Shown one piece after another: positions 21,037 to 27,500 of a DNA stretch of 29,481 nt (position 1 is the stretch's first letter; each line of letters opens with the position of its first letter). The notes under the pieces were generated by a model. The model ran no database searches. It was given only the letters and a program-made list of their open reading frames with translations, and was not told where the DNA came from. The position numbers and the translations under genes were made by a program. The stretch is from a virus: positions 1 through 29,481 of the IMG/VR virus record IMGVR_UViG_3300019135_000035; one strand, 5' to 3'.

Positions 21037-22377
21037 ATGGAACTACCGAACACATCCACAGCGGACATAAAACTCGCCGTTGAGCGCCTCTCAGCACAGA
21101 GGCAATCTTTACAAGTCTTTTACGATTATTACGGCGGAAAACATCAACTAAACTATTCCTCGCAAAAGTTTAAAAACAAATTCGGGCGTCGCCTTCAGAG
21201 CCTCAGAGAAAACCTTTGCCGCGTTGTCGTCAAAGCTCCCGCCTCGCGGCTTGAAACAATCGGTTTCCAATCTGACTCAAAAGAAATCGAAAAAGCGGCG
21301 TGGGGCGTCTGGAAGCAAAACAATCTGCCGTTTAACGCCGGAAAAGTTCACCGCGAAGCGTTTAAAACCGGCTCTGCTTATGTCATCGTCTGGGCTGATA
21401 AAAACAATAAAGCGAGAATTTATCCGCAGGTTTCAAGCAACATTACGGTTTGGCGCGATCCGGAAACCGGCGAAATCAATAAAGCCGCAAAAATGTGGCA
21501 GGAAAATAAAAAATGGTTTTTGACGCTTTATTATCCGGACCGAATTGAAAAATACATTTCGGAAAACGAAAACAGCCGGGCTAGTTTTATCCCCCGCCGA
21601 GTGGAGGGTGAAGATTTTCCCTTAAAGAACGAATGGGGCGTTGTTCCGGTTTTTGAATTTGTACCCGAAGCGGAAACGGACGACCGCGGCGTTTCGATTC
21701 TTTCCGACGTAATTCCCTTAAATGACGTTCTGAATAAGTCCTGGAGCGACATCATCGGCGCTCAGGAAGAAAATATGCGCCGTCGCCGTTTTGTCGCCGG
21801 TCTGCAAGTCGAGACGGACGAAGAAACCGGAAAGAAAATCAATCCCTTTAAACCGGATGATGATGTTTGGATTGCGGGCGAATCCGAAACCAAATTCGGA
21901 GAATTTTCCGACGCCGATTTAACTAAAATGCTGGAAGTTCTTGACCGCGCGGTCAAAGCGATTGCATTGGTTTCGGGCATTCCGCCTTCATACTTCAACA
22001 TCGAGTCGGTCGGCACTGCTGTTTCGGGCGAGGCTCTGCGGAAAATCGAAGCTCGCTTTATCGCGATTGTGCAGGATGCTCAGCGTTCATTCGGCGAATC
22101 GTGGGCAAATGTGATGAGCCTTTGTCTCCAAATTGAAGACAAAAAAGTCGGTTCGATTGAAACGCAGTGGACGCCCGCCGCGCCCATCGGCGAACTTGAG
22201 GCTTTGGACATAAATCTTAAAAAACTTTCTTTGGGCTGGTCGGTAGAGCAAATTCAAAGGGATTATGGTTTAAGTGACACACAAATTTCTCTAATGGCTA
22301 AAGAAATTGATGAAAGAAAGAAAAAAGCAGTAGAAACCTCTGCTAAATTTTTCGACGGCGGAAGTCTATTTGAATAA
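21037..22377 (+). CDS. portal protein (Gp6/SPP1-like), intact allele
   Basis: A 446-residue portal, the dodecameric DNA gateway of the capsid. Typical elements are the N-terminal ERLSAQRQSLQVFYDYYGGK, the early helix LQSLRENLCRVVVKAPASRL, the GVVPVFEFVPEAETDDRGVS segment, SYFNIESVGTAVSGEALRKI, and the C-terminal QWTPAAPIGELEALDINLKK, LGWSVEQIQRDYGLSD. I start it at ATG 21037, not 20932, because the upstream region has a 5-nt length difference from the homologous remnant at 16942 and so is not coding. It differs from the portal remnants on both sides at the predicted target sites of TnpB-C and TnpB-D. Confidence 0.92.
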   Translation: MELPNTSTADIKLAVERLSAQRQSLQVFYDYYGGKHQLNYSSQKFKNKFGRRLQSLRENLCRVVVKAPASRLETIGFQSDSKEIEKAAWGVWKQNNLPFNAGKVHREAFKTGSAYVIVWADKNNKARIYPQVSSNITVWRDPETGEINKAAKMWQENKKWFLTLYYPDRIEKYISENENSRASFIPRRVEGEDFPLKNEWGVVPVFEFVPEAETDDRGVSILSDVIPLNDVLNKSWSDIIGAQEENMRRRRFVAGLQVETDEETGKKINPFKPDDDVWIAGESETKFGEFSDADLTKMLEVLDRAVKAIALVSGIPPSYFNIESVGTAVSGEALRKIEARFIAIVQDAQRSFGESWANVMSLCLQIEDKKVGSIETQWTPAAPIGELEALDINLKKLSLGWSVEQIQRDYGLSDTQISLMAKEIDERKKKAVETSAKFFDGGSLFE

Positions 22378-22378
22378 A

Positions 22379-22500
22379 GGCATCCGTCCACTGCGGCGGC
22401 AATCTACAAATTAAATTTGTAGATTCTCAAACAACGTACAAACTATTGTTTCACGTTAGCGTTTGAACGCTCTACCTGAGCGCGTTTTAAAATCACCTGA
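22379..22500 (-). ncRNA. candidate omegaRNA 3' end and guide of TnpB-D
   Basis: Minus-strand sequence after the tnpB-D stop forms a perfect hairpin, AATCTACAAATT and its complement around one base (22425-22401). Then comes GCCGCCGCAGTGGACGGATG (22400-22381). CGCAGTGGACG also occurs in the intact portal (22163-22173), where it encodes part of Q-W-T; the guide continues GATGCC instead of CCCGCC. The guide therefore fits a different portal allele. Confidence 0.65.
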
Positions 22501-23555
22501 GCCGACACTAAATCTCTGTCAGATTCAAGCCCGCACGAATCACATTTATGATTCCGAACGGCTAAAGTTTTCGGAACATTTGCCCCGCAAATACAAGTTT
22601 GGCTCGTGCCGTATGGCGAAACTTCAACCAATGTTCTACCAGCATTTTCAGCTTTGTAGCGTAATTTGAAGAAGAAACTAGACCAACTTGCATCTAATAC
22701 CTGTCTGGCTAATGCTCCTTTGCACAAACCTTTGATATTTAATTTTTCAATCGCTATCAAATCATTTTCAGAAATTATTTTTGTAGATATTTTATGCTGA
22801 AAATCGTTTCGCTGATTAAAGATTGTTTGATAAACCTTTTGCAGCAACAATAGTGCTTTTCTTCGGCGGTTGCTGCCTTTTTTTCGCCGTGCTACGTGGC
22901 GGTGCGCTTTTCTCAGTTTCTTTTGCGATTTTTCGGCTTCTCTTTGGTTGTCAATAATCGTGCCGGATGAAAGAGCGGCAAAACTTTTTAAACCGACATC
23001 TATACCGATTTCGTTTCCTGTTTTAGGTAACAATTTCGGCTCAAATTCAACAACTATAGAAACATACCATTTTCCACATTGACGTTTAACGGTTGCGGTT
23101 TTCATCTTCCCGTCAATATTCTGATGTTGTTTTATTTTTATTAAACCTAGACGCGAAAGATTAAATTTGCCGTTTTTAAAATTGTATCTTGTATTTGGCA
23201 CTGAGAATGAATTAAAACGGCGGTAACTTTTAAATCGGGGAAAACCCGATTTTTCGCCCCTTTTAACTCTGCGGTAAAAGCCTTTAAATGATTCATCCAA
23301 TCTTCGCAGGCAATTTTGAAAAACAGAAGAATTTACGTCTTTTAATTCAGGTCTTATTTGTTTAATTTCCGGCAACTGGTTTTGCTGGTCAAAATAATTA
23401 ACGGAGATTTGGTTTAATCGCCAAGCATCGCGCCGTTCCTGCAAAGCAGCGTTATATAACTCACAACAAAAACTTAGCCAAGTTTCGAGTTTTTCGGTTT
23501 GCGCTTTCGTTGGGTATATCCTGAATTTATAAGTTTTGATAACCGTTTTCGACAT
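22443..23555 (-). CDS. tnpB: TnpB RNA-guided nuclease, cassette D
   Basis: A 370-residue TnpB with D186 (IGIDVG), E270 (AIEKLNI), D348 (SDRDLVSAQ) and the zinc finger C321-x-C323 ... C338-x2-C341. ATG 23555 follows the gene 4 stop by 3 nt (TGA-ATT-ATG), the same junction as the unrelated nuclease of copy E. It belongs to the CICG sub-clade. Its C-terminal tail is short, so the presumed omegaRNA scaffold hairpin is just outside the gene. Confidence 0.94.
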   Translation of the reverse strand: MSKTVIKTYKFRIYPTKAQTEKLETWLSFCCELYNAALQERRDAWRLNQISVNYFDQQNQLPEIKQIRPELKDVNSSVFQNCLRRLDESFKGFYRRVKRGEKSGFPRFKSYRRFNSFSVPNTRYNFKNGKFNLSRLGLIKIKQHQNIDGKMKTATVKRQCGKWYVSIVVEFEPKLLPKTGNEIGIDVGLKSFAALSSGTIIDNQREAEKSQKKLRKAHRHVARRKKGSNRRRKALLLLQKVYQTIFNQRNDFQHKISTKIISENDLIAIEKLNIKGLCKGALARQVLDASWSSFFFKLRYKAENAGRTLVEVSPYGTSQTCICGANVPKTLAVRNHKCDSCGLESDRDLVSAQVILKRAQVERSNANVKQ

Positions 23556-23558
23556 AAT

Positions 23559-23795
23559 TCAATACCGATTACATTCTTTACAGGTCGAGCGCAGACCGCC
23601 CGTTTTGCGAGGATAGAAGTTAGAGCGCAAGACGAAATGCTTTCCCTTGTTGCACCATTTGACCGACGCGCCCCGAATTATCAATTTCCGGTCAATCTCT
23701 CTTTCGACGACATCAATCAACTGCCGAATGAAAGTTTGTTCTTCCGTCGGCAGTTGGTTGATTTTCTCAGCAATTAATTCAAATCTCTCCTTCAT
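23559..23795 (-). CDS. zinc-ribbon protein, cassette gene 4, copy D
   Basis: A 78-residue protein starting MKERFELIAEKINQLPTEEQ and ending SNFYPRKTGGLRSTCKECNR-Y. ATG 23795 is used for consistency with the other copies; an upstream in-frame start exists only within gene 3. Zinc site as in copy B. The stop TGA is 3 nt before tnpB. Confidence 0.8.
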   Translation of the reverse strand: MKERFELIAEKINQLPTEEQTFIRQLIDVVEREIDRKLIIRGASVKWCNKGKHFVLRSNFYPRKTGGLRSTCKECNRY

Positions 23796-24270
23796 CTTCT
23801 CCGACAACCGAAACGCCATTAGCGCGGGTTACTTCAATATCCGCGCCGTTGCCGTTTCTGCGATAAGCGTCAAGAAACACTTCAATCGTCTGCTCATCGT
23901 CCGTGTCGGCAAACGAAGCCATAAAACGCAAGGCGTCCGAAATCATATCGGTCAAAGGCTGCGGCACGTCCTTGTGCTTTAAAACGGCGGAAAGCAGCAC
24001 GGGCAAAGTGAATCTTTCCTCAAGCCCGTCAATTTCATTGTTCGTCTGCAACTCGACTAATGAGACGAAATGCAGCGCGTTTCCAACTAAATCCACGCCC
24101 GTTTCGCCCGTTGCCTGAATGGTTTCGATAAAATACATCTCGCCTAATTTGGAGAGAGAATTATCATCGTCAACTAAAATCAGCATCCGCATTAAGGCTT
24201 GTATTTTGTATAAAGCCTGCAATGCGGATTGGGAGTTTCCGTGCGGCGTGTTGGGAAAATCGGTTTTCAT
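23779..24270 (-). CDS. helical protein, cassette gene 3, copy D
   Basis: A 163-residue protein: MKTDFPNTPHGNSQSALQAL, a central FVSLVELQTNNEIDGLEERF, LPVLLSAVLKHKDVPQPLTD, and C-terminus DIEVTRANGVSVVGEDEGEI. ATG 24270 overlaps the gene 2 stop (ATGA), which is the arrangement in all copies. Function unknown. Confidence 0.8.
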   Translation of the reverse strand: MKTDFPNTPHGNSQSALQALYKIQALMRMLILVDDDNSLSKLGEMYFIETIQATGETGVDLVGNALHFVSLVELQTNNEIDGLEERFTLPVLLSAVLKHKDVPQPLTDMISDALRFMASFADTDDEQTIEVFLDAYRRNGNGADIEVTRANGVSVVGEDEGEI

Positions 24271-24608
24271 CTCGCCACCTCCATATTTTGGAGTTCGTCG
24301 AAACCGTTCCAATTCAAGCCGCTAAACGCTTCGGGAAAGTTTTCTTTCTCGAACGTCACTCCGAATCTGCGCTCTGAAATCGCTAATAATCTCGACGCTT
24401 CCGCGAGGTTGAGCAGGTAAGCCAAATCAAGACCGTAGCTAGTCGCGCAATCTTTACAGACCGGATGCTTTGTGGTTTCTTCGACAATCTCAAGACCGAT
24501 GTTTGCATTGGTCGCTTCGGTGCAAACAGGACATAATTCGCCGATTATGCGGTTCATCCTGATTGCCAATTCTGGAATTAGAGTTAGATTTGTTGTATTG
24601 TTTTTCAT
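24267..24608 (-). CDS. C4 zinc-finger protein, cassette gene 2, copy D (most divergent)
   Basis: A 113-residue protein with CPVC ... CKDC finger. The framework is kept (TEATNANIGLEIVEETTKHP; DLAYLLNLAEASRLLAISER) but this copy differs from A, B and C at many positions. Its gene 1 and gene 4 neighbours are nearly identical to those of A and B, so the cassette is a mosaic. The C-terminal region (NWNGFDELQNMEVAR) ends in the MEVAR also seen in copy A. Confidence 0.83.
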   Translation of the reverse strand: MKNNTTNLTLIPELAIRMNRIIGELCPVCTEATNANIGLEIVEETTKHPVCKDCATSYGLDLAYLLNLAEASRLLAISERRFGVTFEKENFPEAFSGLNWNGFDELQNMEVAR

Positions 24609-24641
24609 TGAATCCTTTCATTTGTTAAAAGTGGAAGAAAG

Positions 24642-24676
24642 AAAAGCAGAGGTGATTGGTACTCACCTCTGCTTTT
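24642..24676 (-). terminator. intra-operon terminator/attenuator, cassette D
   Basis: The same 14-bp arms as A and B (AAAAGCAGAGGTGA) with loop TTGGTAC, between genes 1 and 2, ending in T's on the minus strand. Confidence 0.85.
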
Positions 24677-24682
24677 TGATTT

Positions 24683-24985
24683 TTAGCCAGCGCTCACGGC
24701 TGGTTTTCGATTGAGCAGACCGCGTTCCGCCAAAGACATATTGAGCGCAGCCGCAGCAACCAAATGTTTGCAGGCTTGATTGTTAAGACCTGCTTTGCAC
24801 GAGCAGTGACCGTATCTGCGGTTGTTGCGGATAAAGAAATTAACTGTATAAGTGTTGCCGCTAATTTTGCTTTCGACGCGATACATACGAGAGGCGTTCG
24901 TCATTCTGACGACAAGATTACGAGCTTCCGATTTAGCTTTATTAATGGCGTTTTCGAGTTGTGCGCGGGTTTTGAGTTCAATCAT
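24683..24985 (-). CDS. SWIM zinc-finger protein, cassette gene 1, copy D
   Basis: A 100-residue protein nearly identical to A and B; SWIM signature CSCKAGLNNQACKH. AGGAG precedes ATG 24985. It is the promoter-proximal gene of the operon and the only one before the conserved terminator hairpin. Confidence 0.85.
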   Translation of the reverse strand: MIELKTRAQLENAINKAKSEARNLVVRMTNASRMYRVESKISGNTYTVNFFIRNNRRYGHCSCKAGLNNQACKHLVAAAALNMSLAERGLLNRKPAVSAG

Positions 24986-25008
24986 TTTCTTGTCTCCTGT
25001 TATTGATT

Positions 25009-25120
25009 AGTCATTTCTGACTCTTTTAAGAGTATAATATCTATGCATACTATATGTCAAGATATAAATGCGCGAATATATTATCTTGACATATAATTTC
25101 AGAGGTATTATATTTCTGGT
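25009..25120 (-). promoter_or_regulatory. divergent control region of cassette D with 13-bp inverted repeat
   Basis: ATATGTCAAGATA (25052-25064) and TATCTTGACATAT (25082-25094) form a perfect 13-bp inverted repeat 17 nt apart; each arm contains the -35 box (TTGACA) of one of two divergent promoters. Operon promoter (minus): TTGACA-17-TTATAC (25060-25032). Regulator promoter (plus): TTGACA (25086)-17-TATATT (25109-25114). The operon mRNA would start 3-4 nt before AGTCAGAAATGACT (25022-25009), the conserved GAAA-loop hairpin. One repressor could shut both directions. Confidence 0.82.
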
Positions 25121-25348
25121 ATGATTTCGGGCGTGGTTAGAATTAAATTAAGCGAGTTGTTAGAAAAGCGGGGAAAAAGTCTATATGCCGTATCGAAAGA
25201 AACGGGCGTAGCTTATAACGCTTTGAGCAAGATAAAAAACAACAAAGTTAGCGGAATTACTTTTGATGTAATGGAAAAACTTTGTTTGAATTTGGATTGC
25301 TCGCCAAACGATTTGTTTCAAATCACGCCGGACAAGATAGCAAAATGA
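25121..25348 (+). CDS. HTH (Xre/Cro-type) repressor of cassette D
   Basis: A 75-residue protein: IKLSELLEKRGKSLYAVSKE, TGVAYNALSKIKNNKVSGIT, FDVMEKLCLNLDCSPNDLFQ. This is the short Cro/CI-type HTH (HTH_26-like) used by many small phage repressors. ATG 25121 is 6 nt after the predicted -10 box and lacks a ribosome site, so the mRNA is leaderless. It presumably binds the TATCTTGACATAT arms. Confidence 0.85.
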   Translation: MISGVVRIKLSELLEKRGKSLYAVSKETGVAYNALSKIKNNKVSGITFDVMEKLCLNLDCSPNDLFQITPDKIAK

Positions 25349-25392
25349 GCCGAGAAAATATTACTTCACCAAAAACTTTTATGAGGGAAATT

Positions 25393-25890
25393 ATGAAGAA
25401 ACAATTATTTACAATGTCAGCAATAGTGATATTACTTTTAACCTCTAACGCAACTACCTTCGGGCAGAAAGAATACACGGTTGCGTTCCGAACTGTAGCC
25501 GGAGAACCTAGCCGGTATATTACTTATCCTGGAAATTGCGAAGCAGGTTTAAATTCAGGACGTAACGAAATCACCGCTAACGCAATTTTTACGCTAATTG
25601 ACTTAAACGAAGGCGTGATAGAAGATGGGGATTCTGTGAGAATTAAATGCGGCGATAAACATTGGCGAGCTAGTGGAAATTCTATTGCGCTAGAAGGCGG
25701 AATAGTAGATAAAGCAACTAAGTTTAAAGTCAAGAGATTTGGAAACTTCATTATGCTTTATACATACAACAGACGCAGCTTTGTAGTTGCACCAGCAAAT
25801 GGCGGCAGTCTATCAACGAACTTTAGTAAAATAGAAGAAGACAAACAGCTTGGTATATTTGAACTGAAATTCAACCCAGCTATACGTTAA
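25393..25890 (+). CDS. secreted beta-rich protein, cassette D cargo
   Basis: A 165-residue protein with a clear signal peptide (MKKQLFTMSAIVILLLTSNA, cleavage probably after TTFGQ). The mature part is beta-rich with repeated short motifs (SVRIKCGDKHWRASGNSIAL; FKVKRFGNFIMLYTYNRRSF), suggestive of a fascin-like beta-trefoil, though this is a guess. AGGG lies before ATG 25393; ATG 25381 is a less likely start. As an exported product co-expressed with a repressor, surface exclusion of other phages is possible. Confidence 0.72.
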   Translation: MKKQLFTMSAIVILLLTSNATTFGQKEYTVAFRTVAGEPSRYITYPGNCEAGLNSGRNEITANAIFTLIDLNEGVIEDGDSVRIKCGDKHWRASGNSIALEGGIVDKATKFKVKRFGNFIMLYTYNRRSFVVAPANGGSLSTNFSKIEEDKQLGIFELKFNPAIR

Positions 25891-26225
25891 AGTTAGTAAT
25901 GCGGCTAACAATTCATTGGACGGGATGTTTCAATCAGCCGCTCCTCTTAAATCATTCAAACTCCTCTCGAATGAAGCCGCTTTTATAGCGGCTTTTCACA
26001 TTTCGCACACCTCGAAAAATAATTCAATTTTCAAGTTTTTTATTTTCGATGATAGGTTTTGTGTTTGTTTGGGGCGTTAATGAATAAGAGCGGGCTTTAC
26101 TCTCAAAAATATGTTTAATCGGTGTTGTCTATGTCATATGTAAGTGAGATTATGTTCATCTTAAAATAGTTATAATAAGTAAAGACAAGAATCTTGTTGA
26201 ATTTGTTAGTAATGGTAAAAGGAAT
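25891..26225 (+). other. gene-free stretch after secreted cargo
   Basis: Contains a Rho-independent terminator (25974-25996) that closes the regulator-secreted protein unit, then AT-rich DNA without an open frame I can support. A promoter for the next two genes is expected here but none is clearly consensus. A ribosome site AAAGGAAT precedes the next ATG. Confidence 0.6.
25974..25996 (+). terminator. Rho-independent terminator
   Basis: AAGCCGCT, loop TTTAT, AGCGGCTT, then TT; ends the cassette D regulator and secreted-protein transcript. Confidence 0.88.
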
Positions 26226-26657
26226 ATGCAAAAGCAGGAAACATCTAGTGAACGCCATTTAATTAGAAAAGATGAGAATCTTGAACAGCCTCCAAAATAT
26301 TTTAACGAATTGAGTCCTACAGACCAAATGCTTTTTGCTAAAGAAGTGGCGCTTCGTGAAGAAAAGAATCACAAACGTATTCGAGAGGAATCATTAATAA
26401 TGCAACTCTTGGATATTCTTCTTTCCTCTTCCGGTTTGTTAGGTATATTCTTCGGAACAATCTACTTGATTGATTATCTTATACCTTTTTTAAATTTAAA
26501 AAAATCTTTGGAATCAATATCACCTGTTATTTTAGTTTTAATCTTAGTTTCTGTAGGTTCAAGAATCTTGGTGCTTTATTTAGATTTTCTGATTTCTGAC
26601 CTTAGACTTTTAAAAGCAAAAATCTTATTTACTGAGATTTTTAGCCGAAATAAATAA
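26226..26657 (+). CDS. two-span membrane protein, cassette D cargo
   Basis: A 143-residue protein: a charged N-terminal half (MQKQETSSERHLIRKDENLE; QMLFAKEVALREEKNHKRIR), then two transmembrane segments at about 66-86 (SSSGLLGIFFGTIYLIDYLI) and 97-118 (ISPVILVLILVSVGSRILVL). It resembles small DUF2335/holin-like membrane proteins of prophages in layout but is not assigned. Its stop codon overlaps the next gene's ATG (TAATGG), so the two are coupled. Confidence 0.72.
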   Translation: MQKQETSSERHLIRKDENLEQPPKYFNELSPTDQMLFAKEVALREEKNHKRIREESLIMQLLDILLSSSGLLGIFFGTIYLIDYLIPFLNLKKSLESISPVILVLILVSVGSRILVLYLDFLISDLRLLKAKILFTEIFSRNK

Positions 26658-27001
26658 TGGACAAGCAATTATCGAAACTTAAGTCCTCAAAAAACAAATT
26701 AAAAAAAGTTGGAACGGCAGTTACATTTGGAACGGTTGGTGAAGTTGTCGGTTTGATAGCTGCGCAATTTATCTCTGATGCTTTTTTACCAGATTATTTG
26801 ATTGCTCACGGAACAGGCGTCCTATTTGGTTTGATTGGTACGCTTTTCTTTTCCTCCAAATATAACACCGAGCCGGGAAAAACCCTTAGAGATTGCCTTT
26901 CTGACGCTGATTTGATGTTCCTCGATAATTTAATTGACGAAAAGCAACGTTTGAGAATGCGAGACAGTTGTATGGAGAAGTTTTTGAAATCTAATGAATA
27001 A
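26657..27001 (+). CDS. membrane protein with Gly-rich spans, cassette D cargo
   Basis: A 114-residue protein. Basic N-terminus (MDKQLSKLKSSKNKLKKVGT), two Gly-containing hydrophobic segments (AVTFGTVGEVVGLIAAQFIS; LIAHGTGVLFGLIGTLFFSS) and a charged C-terminal helix (DEKQRLRMRDSCMEKFLKSN). Coupled to the upstream membrane protein. The pair may form a membrane complex; toxin or exclusion activity is possible but not shown by the sequence. Confidence 0.7.
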   Translation: MDKQLSKLKSSKNKLKKVGTAVTFGTVGEVVGLIAAQFISDAFLPDYLIAHGTGVLFGLIGTLFFSSKYNTEPGKTLRDCLSDADLMFLDNLIDEKQRLRMRDSCMEKFLKSNE

Positions 27002-27060
27002 AGAACACTTTACCTGTTAGGAAGTTTTATTTCATATGTATTTTGTATCTATTCAAAACT

Positions 27061-27125
27061 AACAACCGCTCAATAAAATTTATCTAAACTCTAAGAGGCT
27101 CATTTGAGTCTCTTTTTCTTTTGCC
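27061..27125 (+). repeat. leader/end repeat copy 3 fused to portal 3' remnant
   Basis: The first 30 nt are identical to copies 1 and 2; hairpin TAAGAGGCTC...GAGTCTCTTT (27092-27116) and CTTTTTCTTTTGC follow. Copies 1 and 2 continue GCGGAAAAGGG, but here CCCACCGGCGAG of a portal gene follows at once, marking a recombination or insertion junction. Confidence 0.85.
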
Positions 27126-27321
27126 CACCGGCGAGAGCGAAACGCTCGACAACATGAATAAAAAACAGCGTCTCGGCTGGTCGAACGAACAGTTGCAGCG
27201 CGATTTCGGATTGTCTGATGAGCACATCAAAAAGATGACGGAAGAAAACCAGCGGCGCGCGGTCGCAGAATCCGAAGCAAAAGCTAAGATGTTCGATTCG
27301 GGAATGAGCTTGATGAGTTAG
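27124..27321 (+). pseudogene. 3' remnant of a second portal gene
   Basis: The frame reads PTGESETLDNMNKKQRLGWS, NEQLQRDFGLSDEHIKKMTE and ends SGMSLMS. It matches the intact portal's PIGELEALDINLKKLSLGWS, VEQIQRDYGLSDTQISLMAK at about half of the residues. It lacks everything upstream and a proper start. It begins where the predicted TnpB-D target ends. With the 5' remnant at 16942 it probably represents the original portal of the genome now flanking the insert. Confidence 0.88.
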
Positions 27322-27323
27322 TT

Positions 27324-27500
27324 ATGAAGTGTATTTCTGTTCTTGTCAAAAGGTTATTTTGTTCTCACGTTTTTAGGTACCGCCGAAATATTTACGGCGA
27401 CGAAATAATTTATTCCGGTTTTAAACGAACTCTTTACAAATGCATTTCTTGCAAAAGCTATAAAGGCATTGAAGATTTCACAACACAAGAGATTTTATGA
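27324..27500 (+). CDS. small zinc-binding phage protein
   Basis: A 58-residue protein: CSHVFRYRRNIYGDEIIYSG and FKRTLYKCISCKSYKG. The pattern C-x-H ... R-N-I-Y-G-D-E-I ... Y-x-C-x-x-C is that of a widespread small phage protein found near portal genes and probably binds zinc. ATG 27324 lies 2 nt after the portal remnant stop, and its TGA overlaps the ATG of the MuF gene (27497), so this part keeps the order portal-zinc protein-MuF of the original phage. Confidence 0.75.
   Translation: MKCISVLVKRLFCSHVFRYRRNIYGDEIIYSGFKRTLYKCISCKSYKGIEDFTTQEIL

Larger units (their letters stand above)
22379..27125 (-). mobile_element. cassette D (tnpB operon on -, HTH and cargo on +)
   Basis: A complete cassette lying directly after the intact portal stop (22377) and ending with leader/end repeat copy 3, which is fused to a portal 3' remnant. 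It carries four genes on the plus strand: regulator, secreted protein and two membrane proteins. Confidence 0.7.

Noticed and set aside
33-24000. IS200/IS605 insertion sequences as the explanation for the tnpB genes
   Set aside because: No TnpA is present at any copy, and every tnpB is the last gene of the same five-gene operon; independent IS insertion would not place five copies in one slot.
25282-25392. Extended N-terminus for the secreted cargo protein, overlapping the regulator
   Set aside because: The signal peptide begins at MKKQLF (25393) with AGGG upstream; earlier codons overlap the HTH gene and have no function.
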